Origin: JAXDJH01 sp034663635
Lineage (GTDB): Bacteria > Actinomycetota > CADDZG01 > WHSQ01
Assembly (NCBI GenBank): GCA_034663635.1
Contig: JAXDJH010000025.1
Coordinates: 1 to 64,000 of the forward strand
Reading direction: 5' to 3'
DNA: 64,000 nt
A program made the translations under genes and the position numbers. The notes beneath the pieces were generated by a model. That model did not search any database and was not told the DNA's origin. It saw nothing but the letters and a program-made list of their open reading frames with translations. Shown piece after piece: positions 57,881 to 64,000 of this stretch; within the stretch, counting starts at the first letter, position 1; the number at the start of each line of letters is the position of its first letter.

Positions 57881-59314
57881 TTAGGCGTCGATGTTGCTCA
57901 TCACGTGCTTGATCCGCGTGTAGTCCTCGAATCCGTACATGGATAGATCTTTCCCGTAACCGGAATGCTTGAAGCCTCCATGCGGCATCTCCGCAACCAG
58001 GGGGATATGGGTGTTGATCCAGACACAACCGAAGTCGAGGCGCTTCGCCATCCGCATCGCCCTGCCGTGATCCTTCGTCCAGACGCTCGAGGCCAATCCG
58101 TACTCGACTCCGTTGGCCCATTGGACGGCTTTGTCCTCGTCATCGAACCGTTGCATCGTGATGACGGGACCGAAGATCTCTTGTTGGACGAGGTCGTCTG
58201 TCTGTTGCAACCCCTCGATCACGGTTGGCTCGAAGAAGAAGCCGGCCTTGCCTGCAACTCTCGTTCCGCCCGTTACGACTTGAGCGTGATCGGGAACCTT
58301 GCCCATGAACCCCTCGACGCGCTGCAGTTGATTCGCGTTGTTGAGAGGTCCGTAGAGGATGTCCTCGTCGTTAGGAGCACCCGTCTTCGTTGCTTTGGCC
58401 TGGTTCGTGAGCTCGTTGAGGAAGTTGTCGTAGATGCGTGGGCCTGCGAGAACTCGCGTGGCAGCGGTGCAGTCCTGGCCGGCGTTGAAGTAGCCGGCCA
58501 TCGCGATCATCTCGGCGGCAGCTTCGACGTCTGCGTCGTCGAACACGATCACGGGCGCTTTGCCGCCGAGTTCGAGGTGCACTTTCTTCAGGTCGGCGGA
58601 TGCGGCGCGAGCGACCTCCATCCCCGCCCGCACGCTTCCGGTCAGGGACGCCATGTCCGGTGCCGGATGCGAGATCAGGTTGGCTCCGGTGTCCCGATCA
58701 CCACATATGACGTTGAAAACCCCGGGGGGCAGGAACTCCGCCGCGATCTCCGCAAGCATCAAAGTCGAGACGGGCGTCGTGTCGGAAGGCTTGAGCACAA
58801 CCGTGTTGCCCGCGGCTATCGCCGGCGCGAACTTCCAAACCGCCATCATCATCGGGTAGTTCCACGGCGTCACCTGCGCGCATACGCCGACCGGCTCCCT
58901 GCGGATGAAGGACGTGTGACCGGCCATGTACTCCCCTGCCGAGAGTCCTTGGAGGACCCGAGCACAGCCGGCGAAAAAACGGATCTGGTCCACCATCGGC
59001 GGTACCTCTTCGTCCATCGTCAACTGATACGGCTTACCCGTGTTCTCGACCTCGGCCCTGACGATCTCCTCTGCACGTTGTTCGATCGCATCAGCGATCC
59101 GAAATAAGGCGAGGCTTCGCTCGGACGGCGTCGTGTCGCGCCATGAATCGAACGCGCGCCGCGCCGCCTGACACGCCGCGTCGATATCGACGGGACCCGA
59201 CAGAGGCATCTCGGCGAATTCCTGGGCCGTGGTGGGATCGATCAGTGGAACCATCCGTCCGTCCGCGGGATCCCTGTACTGACCGTCGATGAAGTTCTGG
59301 AGCTTGCGCGACAT
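57881..59314 (-). CDS. Aldehyde dehydrogenase, gamma-aminobutyraldehyde/betaine aldehyde type
   Basis: 477 residues, ATG after GGGAGGGGAC. ALDH motifs: VCAQVTPWNYPMMMAVWKFAPAIAAGN, LTGSVRAGMEVA, HLELGGKAPVIVFDDAD (catalytic Glu), GQDCTAATRVLAG (catalytic Cys), EEIFGPVITMQRFDDED. Similar to PatD-type aminobutyraldehyde dehydrogenases that act in putrescine breakdown. Promoter and probable regulator site lie directly upstream. Confidence 0.9.
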   Translation of the reverse strand: MSRKLQNFIDGQYRDPADGRMVPLIDPTTAQEFAEMPLSGPVDIDAACQAARRAFDSWRDTTPSERSLALFRIADAIEQRAEEIVRAEVENTGKPYQLTMDEEVPPMVDQIRFFAGCARVLQGLSAGEYMAGHTSFIRREPVGVCAQVTPWNYPMMMAVWKFAPAIAAGNTVVLKPSDTTPVSTLMLAEIAAEFLPPGVFNVICGDRDTGANLISHPAPDMASLTGSVRAGMEVARAASADLKKVHLELGGKAPVIVFDDADVEAAAEMIAMAGYFNAGQDCTAATRVLAGPRIYDNFLNELTNQAKATKTGAPNDEDILYGPLNNANQLQRVEGFMGKVPDHAQVVTGGTRVAGKAGFFFEPTVIEGLQQTDDLVQQEIFGPVITMQRFDDEDKAVQWANGVEYGLASSVWTKDHGRAMRMAKRLDFGCVWINTHIPLVAEMPHGGFKHSGYGKDLSMYGFEDYTRIKHVMSNIDA

Positions 59315-59406
59315 GTCCCCTCCCGTTCGCGTTGCGACTCTCGCGTCGATGCTATTGCTGGGAGAAATCAGGGGAAGGTCCTACTAGTCCTAGCCTGATA
59401 GCGACT

Positions 59407-59434
59407 TTTATACAGAACGGCCAGTGGCGTTCAG
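59407..59434 (-). promoter_or_regulatory. Candidate sigma-70 promoter of the aldehyde dehydrogenase operon
   Basis: On the minus strand CTGAAC (59434-59429) and TATAAA (59412-59407) are 16 bases apart. A TCCTA-CTAG-TCCTA direct repeat follows at 59379-59392, downstream of the expected start, where a repressor or PucR could bind. The -35 overlaps the end of the PucR gene. Confidence 0.4.
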
Positions 59435-60993
59435 GTCGATTCGATGAGGTCGAGGGCGCGCAGCGCGAGCCAGATCTCCATCCGATCCTCCGCCGACGCG
59501 AGATCGCGATCGATCAACTCCTGCGCCTGATTGATGCGATAACGCAGGGTGTGGCGGTGGACCCCCAGAGCATCGGCGCCCTCCTCCCATCGTCCTCCGG
59601 CTTGAACGAACGCTCGCACCGACGCGATCAGCTCGGACCCCTTGTCCGAGTCTCGTTCGATGAGGGGGCCGAGTATCGACCGCACGAACGTTTCGAGCAT
59701 CGGACGTGACTGCACGCTGAGGAGGAGCGAATAGGACCCCAGATCCTCGAGCGAGACGACGCGCGGCCCGGGGGGTGCCACGCTCAGCAATAGCAATGCC
59801 GAAGAGTACGAACGCGGCAGGTCCGCCACCGCAACGAGATCTCCTACCGCCGCTCTGACTTCGGCCTCGAGCATGCCTCCGGCCAGCTGCTCCTCGAAGC
59901 GATCGATCAACATCCGCGCCAGAGGGACGGGATCGGGCGAATCGACGATCGCCGTGAGCCTGCCCTCGACGACCGCGACCCGCGCCGGGCCACTGCTTCG
60001 AAGGACCTCTTCCATCGACCAGGCAAGGTCCTCAGCGACGTCTCTATCGAGTGGAGCCCCGGCCATAACGATCGCGGCAACTCGGCCGGCCGGGACGAAT
60101 CCCGCAACATCCAAGCGTCGTTCGAGGTCGGGGCCGGTGAGCGACCCGCGCAGAGAATCCGTCAGCATCTCTCCGGTGATCCTCCGTTCGACTGAGACAA
60201 CGGCCCGCTGAGCCGCAAGCAGCAATCCGAGGACGGTGGCGGCGTGCCGGAGCACTACCCGTTCCAGCGCATCGATGGGGCCCCGGCGCCCGAACACGAG
60301 GACGCCTTCGGTGTGTTTCCCCGACGTGACAGCGAGCGCGAGTTCCGAGCCTTCCGGCAACAGGACCGAGCTCGTCGTCGGGCCGCCGCTGTCCCATAGG
60401 CCGCGGGGCAAGCGACCCCACACCACATCGGGTGCCGGGGGCGAAAACCCCGCCGCAGCTACGACCTGGCCCGCCGACCCGAACAGATAGACCCAACCTG
60501 GAGCGATGTCGACCATCTCGTTGAGAACGTCGGCCGGCCCCGAACCGTCGCTGACCAGACGGGCGAGGCGTTCATGGATGTCGACGGACATCTGGAGCTC
60601 TCGCATCCGCTCCTCGGCCAACTTCATCGACACGGCCTCGGCGATCGCTATGAACGGGACCGGATAGGGCACCTCCAGGATGGGCAGGCCCTCGCGATCG
60701 GCCGCTCGGATAAGGGTTGCCGGCACGGCCTCGAAACCGAAGCCGATGCCGAAGCCGATCCCCGCCGCGTGAGCCTTGACAAGCTTCCGCACGTACGCCC
60801 TCTGATGGGTGGGCGATCCCTTCGGGCCTAGTCCGGTTGTGAGGAGGAACTCGCCGCCGGACAGCCACCGGGTTGGATCCGGCAGTTCCGACGTATGAGC
60901 CCAGCGAACCGCGTTATCAAGTCCGTCACGGCCCGCGACCACCGTGAGTCCCAGCCCTGGGAGGTCGAGCAAGTCCCTAACTGTGATCGGCAC
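59431..60993 (-). CDS. PucR family transcriptional regulator
   Basis: 520 residues from the GTG at 60993, chosen because the family begins PITVRDLLDLPGL and an ATCCGGAG ribosome site precedes it. The N-terminal PucR domain (about 1-130) has LTVVAGRDGLDNAVRWAHTSELPDPTRWLSGGEFLLTTG. A GGDEF-like middle follows. The C-terminal helix-turn-helix has ASVRAFVQAGGRWEEGADALGVHRHTLRYRINQAQEL. Such proteins switch amine, purine or proline catabolism. It sits between the two aldehyde dehydrogenases and the aminotransferase branch and probably controls them. Confidence 0.92.
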   Translation of the reverse strand: MPITVRDLLDLPGLGLTVVAGRDGLDNAVRWAHTSELPDPTRWLSGGEFLLTTGLGPKGSPTHQRAYVRKLVKAHAAGIGFGIGFGFEAVPATLIRAADREGLPILEVPYPVPFIAIAEAVSMKLAEERMRELQMSVDIHERLARLVSDGSGPADVLNEMVDIAPGWVYLFGSAGQVVAAAGFSPPAPDVVWGRLPRGLWDSGGPTTSSVLLPEGSELALAVTSGKHTEGVLVFGRRGPIDALERVVLRHAATVLGLLLAAQRAVVSVERRITGEMLTDSLRGSLTGPDLERRLDVAGFVPAGRVAAIVMAGAPLDRDVAEDLAWSMEEVLRSSGPARVAVVEGRLTAIVDSPDPVPLARMLIDRFEEQLAGGMLEAEVRAAVGDLVAVADLPRSYSSALLLLSVAPPGPRVVSLEDLGSYSLLLSVQSRPMLETFVRSILGPLIERDSDKGSELIASVRAFVQAGGRWEEGADALGVHRHTLRYRINQAQELIDRDLASAEDRMEIWLALRALDLIEST

Positions 60994-61086
60994 GGGCGCT
61001 CCGGATGTCGAGTGTTCTCCAGAGTGTACAAAGCAACCGTTTCTCATACGCCTCGCTGCACCTACGGCTGCCCCGGCCAAGCGGCA

Positions 61087-61092
61087 TAGCGT
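61087..61092 (+). promoter_or_regulatory. Candidate -10 element (TAGCGT) for the saccharopine-dehydrogenase-like gene
   Basis: TAGCGT ends exactly 6 bases before the ATG at 61099; no ribosome site is present. Confidence 0.4.
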
Positions 61093-61098
61093 GACGCC

Positions 61099-62283
61099 AT
61101 GCGGGTGGTCGTCTTGGGAGGGGCAGGCGCGATGGGAAGCGTCTGCGTGAAGGACCTCGTCGCCTCCGGGGTCGAAGAAGTCATCGTCGCAGACCGGGCC
61201 AAGAGCCGGATCGATGCAGTGGTCCGCACGGCCGGAGGGTCGGCCTCGGGCGCGGAGGTGAACGCGGCCGATCACGAAGCTCTGGTCGCGCTCCTGCGAG
61301 GAGCCGACGTGGTGGCCAACTGCACGAACTACGACCTGAACCCCTCGGTGATGAAGGCTGCCGCCGCGGCGAAGACGAATTATCTCGACCTTGGTGGGCT
61401 CTACCGCGGCACCCGCCGCCAGCTCGACCTCGCCCCCGAGATCGAGGACGCCGGGATCATCTGCCTCCTCGGTATGGGATCGACGCCCGGCACGATGAAT
61501 GTGATGGCGGCCGCCGCGGCCGAGCGACTCGACGAGATCCACGAGATCCATCTCCGTTGCGGCGGGATGGATCCTCAGCCATCCGCTGCCCCGTTACCGG
61601 CGCCCTACGCGATCGACACGATCCTCGACGAGTTCACGCTGCCGGCAGTAGTCGTCTCTCTCGGCGAGCTGAAGGAGATCCCCGCGGCCACCGAGGACGA
61701 AGCGTTTCCATTCGCAGACCCCGTCGGGATGCAGAACGCGATCGCAACGCTTCACAGCGAGCTTGCCACGATGCCGCGCACCTTCGGGGGCCGCGGCTTG
61801 AGCGAAGTGACTTTCAAGGTTGCTGTCGGAGACGACTTCATCTCGAAGTACAGACAGGTGACGCGCCTCGGGCTCGCCGATACTTCTCCGATCGAGCTTG
61901 CCGACGGAACCCGGGTGATCCCTCGCGATGTGCTGAAAGCCAAAGCCCTCGCGCACCCACAGGAGTTCTCAGGGAAAGACGTCGAGTCTCTGGTGGTCGT
62001 GATGCGCGGCGCGAGGAATGGCTCACCGCTCGAGATCCGGGTCGAAGAGGTCAGCTTCCCCAACGACGATTACGAAGTCGGCGGAGCCGATGCGAACACC
62101 GGCATCCCACCGTCGATAGTCGCGCAGATGCTGGCGAACGGAGAGGTCAAGGGAGCGGGGGTCTTCGCGCCGGAAGAGGTGGTTCCGCACGAGCCTTACT
62201 TCGCCGCTCTCGCTCGGCGCGACATCCACGTCAAGGTCATCGAAGGTCCGATCGGATCTCAGCGATTGGGGGTGGGCGCATGA
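61099..62283 (+). CDS. Saccharopine dehydrogenase-like NAD(P) oxidoreductase
   Basis: 394 residues. The Rossmann motif VVVLGGAGAMGSVCVKDL is at 3-20, GADVVANCTNYDLNPSVMKAA at about 74-94, NYLDLGGLYRGT and LLGMGSTPGTMNVMAA. This is the pattern of the saccharopine dehydrogenase/homospermidine synthase/carboxynorspermidine dehydrogenase group. Substrate unclear: a lysine or polyamine-derived imine is likely given the neighbours. The stop shares ATGA with the aminotransferase. Confidence 0.85.
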   Translation: MRVVVLGGAGAMGSVCVKDLVASGVEEVIVADRAKSRIDAVVRTAGGSASGAEVNAADHEALVALLRGADVVANCTNYDLNPSVMKAAAAAKTNYLDLGGLYRGTRRQLDLAPEIEDAGIICLLGMGSTPGTMNVMAAAAAERLDEIHEIHLRCGGMDPQPSAAPLPAPYAIDTILDEFTLPAVVVSLGELKEIPAATEDEAFPFADPVGMQNAIATLHSELATMPRTFGGRGLSEVTFKVAVGDDFISKYRQVTRLGLADTSPIELADGTRVIPRDVLKAKALAHPQEFSGKDVESLVVVMRGARNGSPLEIRVEEVSFPNDDYEVGGADANTGIPPSIVAQMLANGEVKGAGVFAPEEVVPHEPYFAALARRDIHVKVIEGPIGSQRLGVGA

Positions 62284-63638
62284 GCTCGAACGACGACTCG
62301 GCTCGAGATGTAGGCGCGGGTTACCCGGGCCCGATCTCGACGGAGCTTTTCAAGAGGCGAGAGGAGGCCGTGCCGCGAGGCGTCTTCAACACCACCACGA
62401 TCTTCATTGCGGGAGGTGAAGGGGCGCGCGTTACGGACGTCGACGGCAACAGGTACATCGACCTGGCCGGTGGCCTGGGGGTTTTGAACGTGGGCCGCGG
62501 GAACGAGCGCGTCGTCCAGGCCGTGCACGATCAGGTCGACAAGTTCCTGCACGAATGTCAGCACGTAGCTCTCTCCGAGAACTATGTGGAGCTAGCCGAG
62601 ACCTTGAACCGCATCACCCCCGGCGACCATCCCAAGAAGACGATGCTCGCCAACTCGGGTGCCGAGGCGGTGGAGAACGCGGTGAAGATCTCGCGGTACT
62701 CGACCGAGCGGGATGGCGTGGTCGCCTTCAGCAACGCGTTTCATGGACGAACCTTGCTCGGCATGACGATGACCGCTAAGGACATGCCGTACCGGCACGG
62801 ATTCGGTCCCTTCGCGCCCGAGGTTCATCGAGTCCCGTTCGCCTACTGCTACCGCTGTCCGTTCGGCCTCGAACACCCGAGCTGTGGGGTCGCATGCGCC
62901 GACTACGCGGCCGATGTGATCGATTCGCAGATCGGAACCGGCAACGTCGCGGCGATGGTCGTCGAGCCGGTCCAGGGTGAAGGTGGCTTCGTAGTCGCTC
63001 CCGACGACTACCTCCCGGCCCTCAAGCAGATCTGCTCGGAGCGAGACATCCTCTTCGTCGCCGATGAAGTGCAGTCCGGCATGGGACGAACGGGAAAGAT
63101 GTTCGCCGTCGAGCACTACGGGGTTGTTCCGGACATCGTCGCTACGGCGAAGTCCCTCGGAGCGGGGATGCCTATATCGGCAGTCACGGGCCCGGCCGAA
63201 GTCATGGACGCCCCGCATGTCGGCGGACTCGGCGGCACCTACGGGGGGAACCCGGTCGCCTGCGCGGCCGCACTCGCAGTGATCGCCGAACTCACCGAGA
63301 CCGATCTCCTCGCCCGGGCCGAGGCCCAAGGCCGGATCATCAGGGCGAGGTTGAATCCGCTCGTCGACTCGCTGAACATCGTCGGAGAGGTCCGAGGCCT
63401 GGGCCCGATGGTCGGGATCGAGCTCGTCGTCGATGAGCGGACCAAAGAGCCCAACAAGCTCGCCGCTGCGGCGGTGGTCAAGCGCTGCCACGAAAGTGGC
63501 GTTCTCATCATGAAGGCAGGGACCTACGACAACGTGGTGAGGCTCCTTGCTCCCCTTGTGATCTCCGATGCGGACCTCCACGAGGGGCTCGACGTTCTTG
63601 TCGATGCCCTCGAAGAGGCGAATAAAGGAGCAAACTGA
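62280..63638 (+). CDS. Class III omega-aminotransferase, 4-aminobutyrate type
   Basis: 452 residues from the ATG at 62280. PLP enzyme: DVDGNRYIDLAGGLGVLNVG, MLANSGAEAVENAVKISRY, FSNAFHGRTLLGMT, VEPVQGEGGFVVAP, LFVADEVQSGMGRTGKMFA, and the Schiff-base K291 in ATAKSLGAGMPIS. Resembles GabT or putrescine/lysine aminotransferases, which remove an omega-amino group onto 2-oxoglutarate. A YRCPFGLEHPSCGVAC segment has three Cys and may be a metal or redox spot. The PotA gene follows 12 bases later. Confidence 0.92.
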   Translation: MSSNDDSARDVGAGYPGPISTELFKRREEAVPRGVFNTTTIFIAGGEGARVTDVDGNRYIDLAGGLGVLNVGRGNERVVQAVHDQVDKFLHECQHVALSENYVELAETLNRITPGDHPKKTMLANSGAEAVENAVKISRYSTERDGVVAFSNAFHGRTLLGMTMTAKDMPYRHGFGPFAPEVHRVPFAYCYRCPFGLEHPSCGVACADYAADVIDSQIGTGNVAAMVVEPVQGEGGFVVAPDDYLPALKQICSERDILFVADEVQSGMGRTGKMFAVEHYGVVPDIVATAKSLGAGMPISAVTGPAEVMDAPHVGGLGGTYGGNPVACAAALAVIAELTETDLLARAEAQGRIIRARLNPLVDSLNIVGEVRGLGPMVGIELVVDERTKEPNKLAAAAVVKRCHESGVLIMKAGTYDNVVRLLAPLVISDADLHEGLDVLVDALEEANKGAN

Positions 63639-63650
63639 GGCTTGCAGACT

Positions 63651-64000
63651 ATGGATGACTCGACCAAGACGGAGGTCTCGAGCAGGGGGGCCGCGGACGT
63701 CACGCTCGATGGCGTACGCAAGGTCTTCGGCGACGCCGTCGCGGTCGATGGCGTCGACCTCGAGATCATGCCCGGCGAGTTCTTCTCGCTCCTGGGACCC
63801 TCCGGGTCGGGCAAGACCACCTGCTTGCGGATGATCGCCGGATTCGAGGAGCCGACGAACGGCAAGATCCTCCTGCAGGGTCGTGACGTCACCGGACAAC
63901 CTCCCTACCAGCGCGACGTGAACACGGTGTTCCAGGACTACGCACTTTTCCCCCACCTGACGGTTCGCGACAACGTCGAGTACGGCTTGAAAGTGAAAGG
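63651..64000 (+). CDS. potA: Polyamine-type ABC importer ATP-binding protein (partial)
   Basis: First 116 residues; the gene continues past the window end. ATG at 63651. Walker A is LLGPSGSGKTTCLRMIAG. The Q-loop region FQDYALFPHLTVRDNVEYGL follows, which is typical of PotA and other polyamine or ferric-ion importers. It likely energises import of the amine that the preceding genes break down. Signature and Walker B lie outside the window. Confidence 0.82.
   Translation, partial: MDDSTKTEVSSRGAADVTLDGVRKVFGDAVAVDGVDLEIMPGEFFSLLGPSGSGKTTCLRMIAGFEEPTNGKILLQGRDVTGQPPYQRDVNTVFQDYALFPHLTVRDNVEYGLKVK

Noticed and set aside
62592..63956. Long minus-strand reading frame opposite the aminotransferase and potA
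   Set aside because: Lacks motifs and lies entirely over two well-supported plus-strand genes.
1..64000. tRNA, rRNA, CRISPR arrays, insertion sequences, prophage
   Set aside because: Nothing matching these was seen in any gap. Gaps are short and neighbours are ordinary chromosomal genes; a tRNA scan would be needed to be certain.

Overview
The window reads as a chromosomal segment of a high-GC, Gram-positive-type bacterium, most likely an uncultivated or deep-branching member of the Actinomycetota. The support is: high GC with frequent GTG starts; a gatCAB amidotransferase operon; an ECF sigma factor of the SigE type; LigD-type end-joining genes; MauE/DoxX and PucR proteins; an S8 protease with a tryptophan-rich repeat tail; and many genes whose start codon lies 6-8 bases after a TAnnnT -10 element, as in leaderless actinobacterial transcripts. 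No rRNA, tRNA, CRISPR array, prophage or insertion sequence was seen. Coding density is very high, and no gap between genes exceeds about 235 bases.

Layout. 1-3.6 kb: a cut GNAT gene, a second GNAT, serC, an aspartate aminotransferase and a precorrin-2 dehydrogenase-like gene. 3.6-9.8 kb: two tandem exported LVIVD-repeat beta-propellers, an SRPBCC protein and gatB-gatA-gatC. 9.8-16 kb: a signalling block with a PH/SHOCT membrane protein, an ECF sigma factor with a membrane-anchored propeller partner, an HD-GYP response regulator and a hybrid PAS histidine kinase. 16-26.5 kb: acyl-CoA dehydrogenase, DUF5808-like protein, lipoprotein, UPF0173 hydrolase, a three-gene operon around a GMC oxidoreductase, amidohydrolase, greA, a FabG-like SDR, FxsA, a degenerate rhodanese and a YgjP-like metallopeptidase. 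26.6-31.2 kb: a purine permease, carbamate kinase and exported M23-alpha/beta-hydrolase fusion operon, then a MauE-like gene. 31.2-39 kb: isocitrate dehydrogenase-like enzyme, GNAT, exported protein, UDP-sulfoquinovose synthase-like gene, moaE and mog-type molybdopterin genes, acetyl-CoA synthetase and an aquaporin. 39-43.9 kb: split LigD genes (polymerase; phosphoesterase-ligase) with DUF72, an orphan histidine-kinase-like DHp protein, a methyltransferase and dCMP deaminase. 44-48.4 kb: metallophosphoesterase, ABC exporter, SDR, GlsB/YeaQ. 48.5-56 kb: YbaK-like editing protein, large hybrid kinase, S8 protease, an R2-like ferritin fused to an SCP2 domain, and a PLP desulfhydrase-like enzyme. 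56-64 kb: an amine-catabolism locus with two aldehyde dehydrogenases, a PucR regulator, a saccharopine-dehydrogenase-like enzyme, a class III aminotransferase and the start of a PotA-type ABC ATPase.

Functional links. Many neighbours overlap by 1-8 bases and are probably translationally coupled. The last 8 kb looks like an import and degradation pathway for polyamine, GABA or a related diamine. The 12.5-16 kb block couples c-di-GMP turnover, a two-component system and an ECF sigma factor that appears to have its own promoter. The most unusual proteins are the R2-like/SCP2 fusion, the M23/lipase-like fusion with a broken zinc site, the aquaporin with an NFA box, and the stand-alone DHp protein beside the end-joining ligase. 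All functions come from reading motifs; no database search was run.
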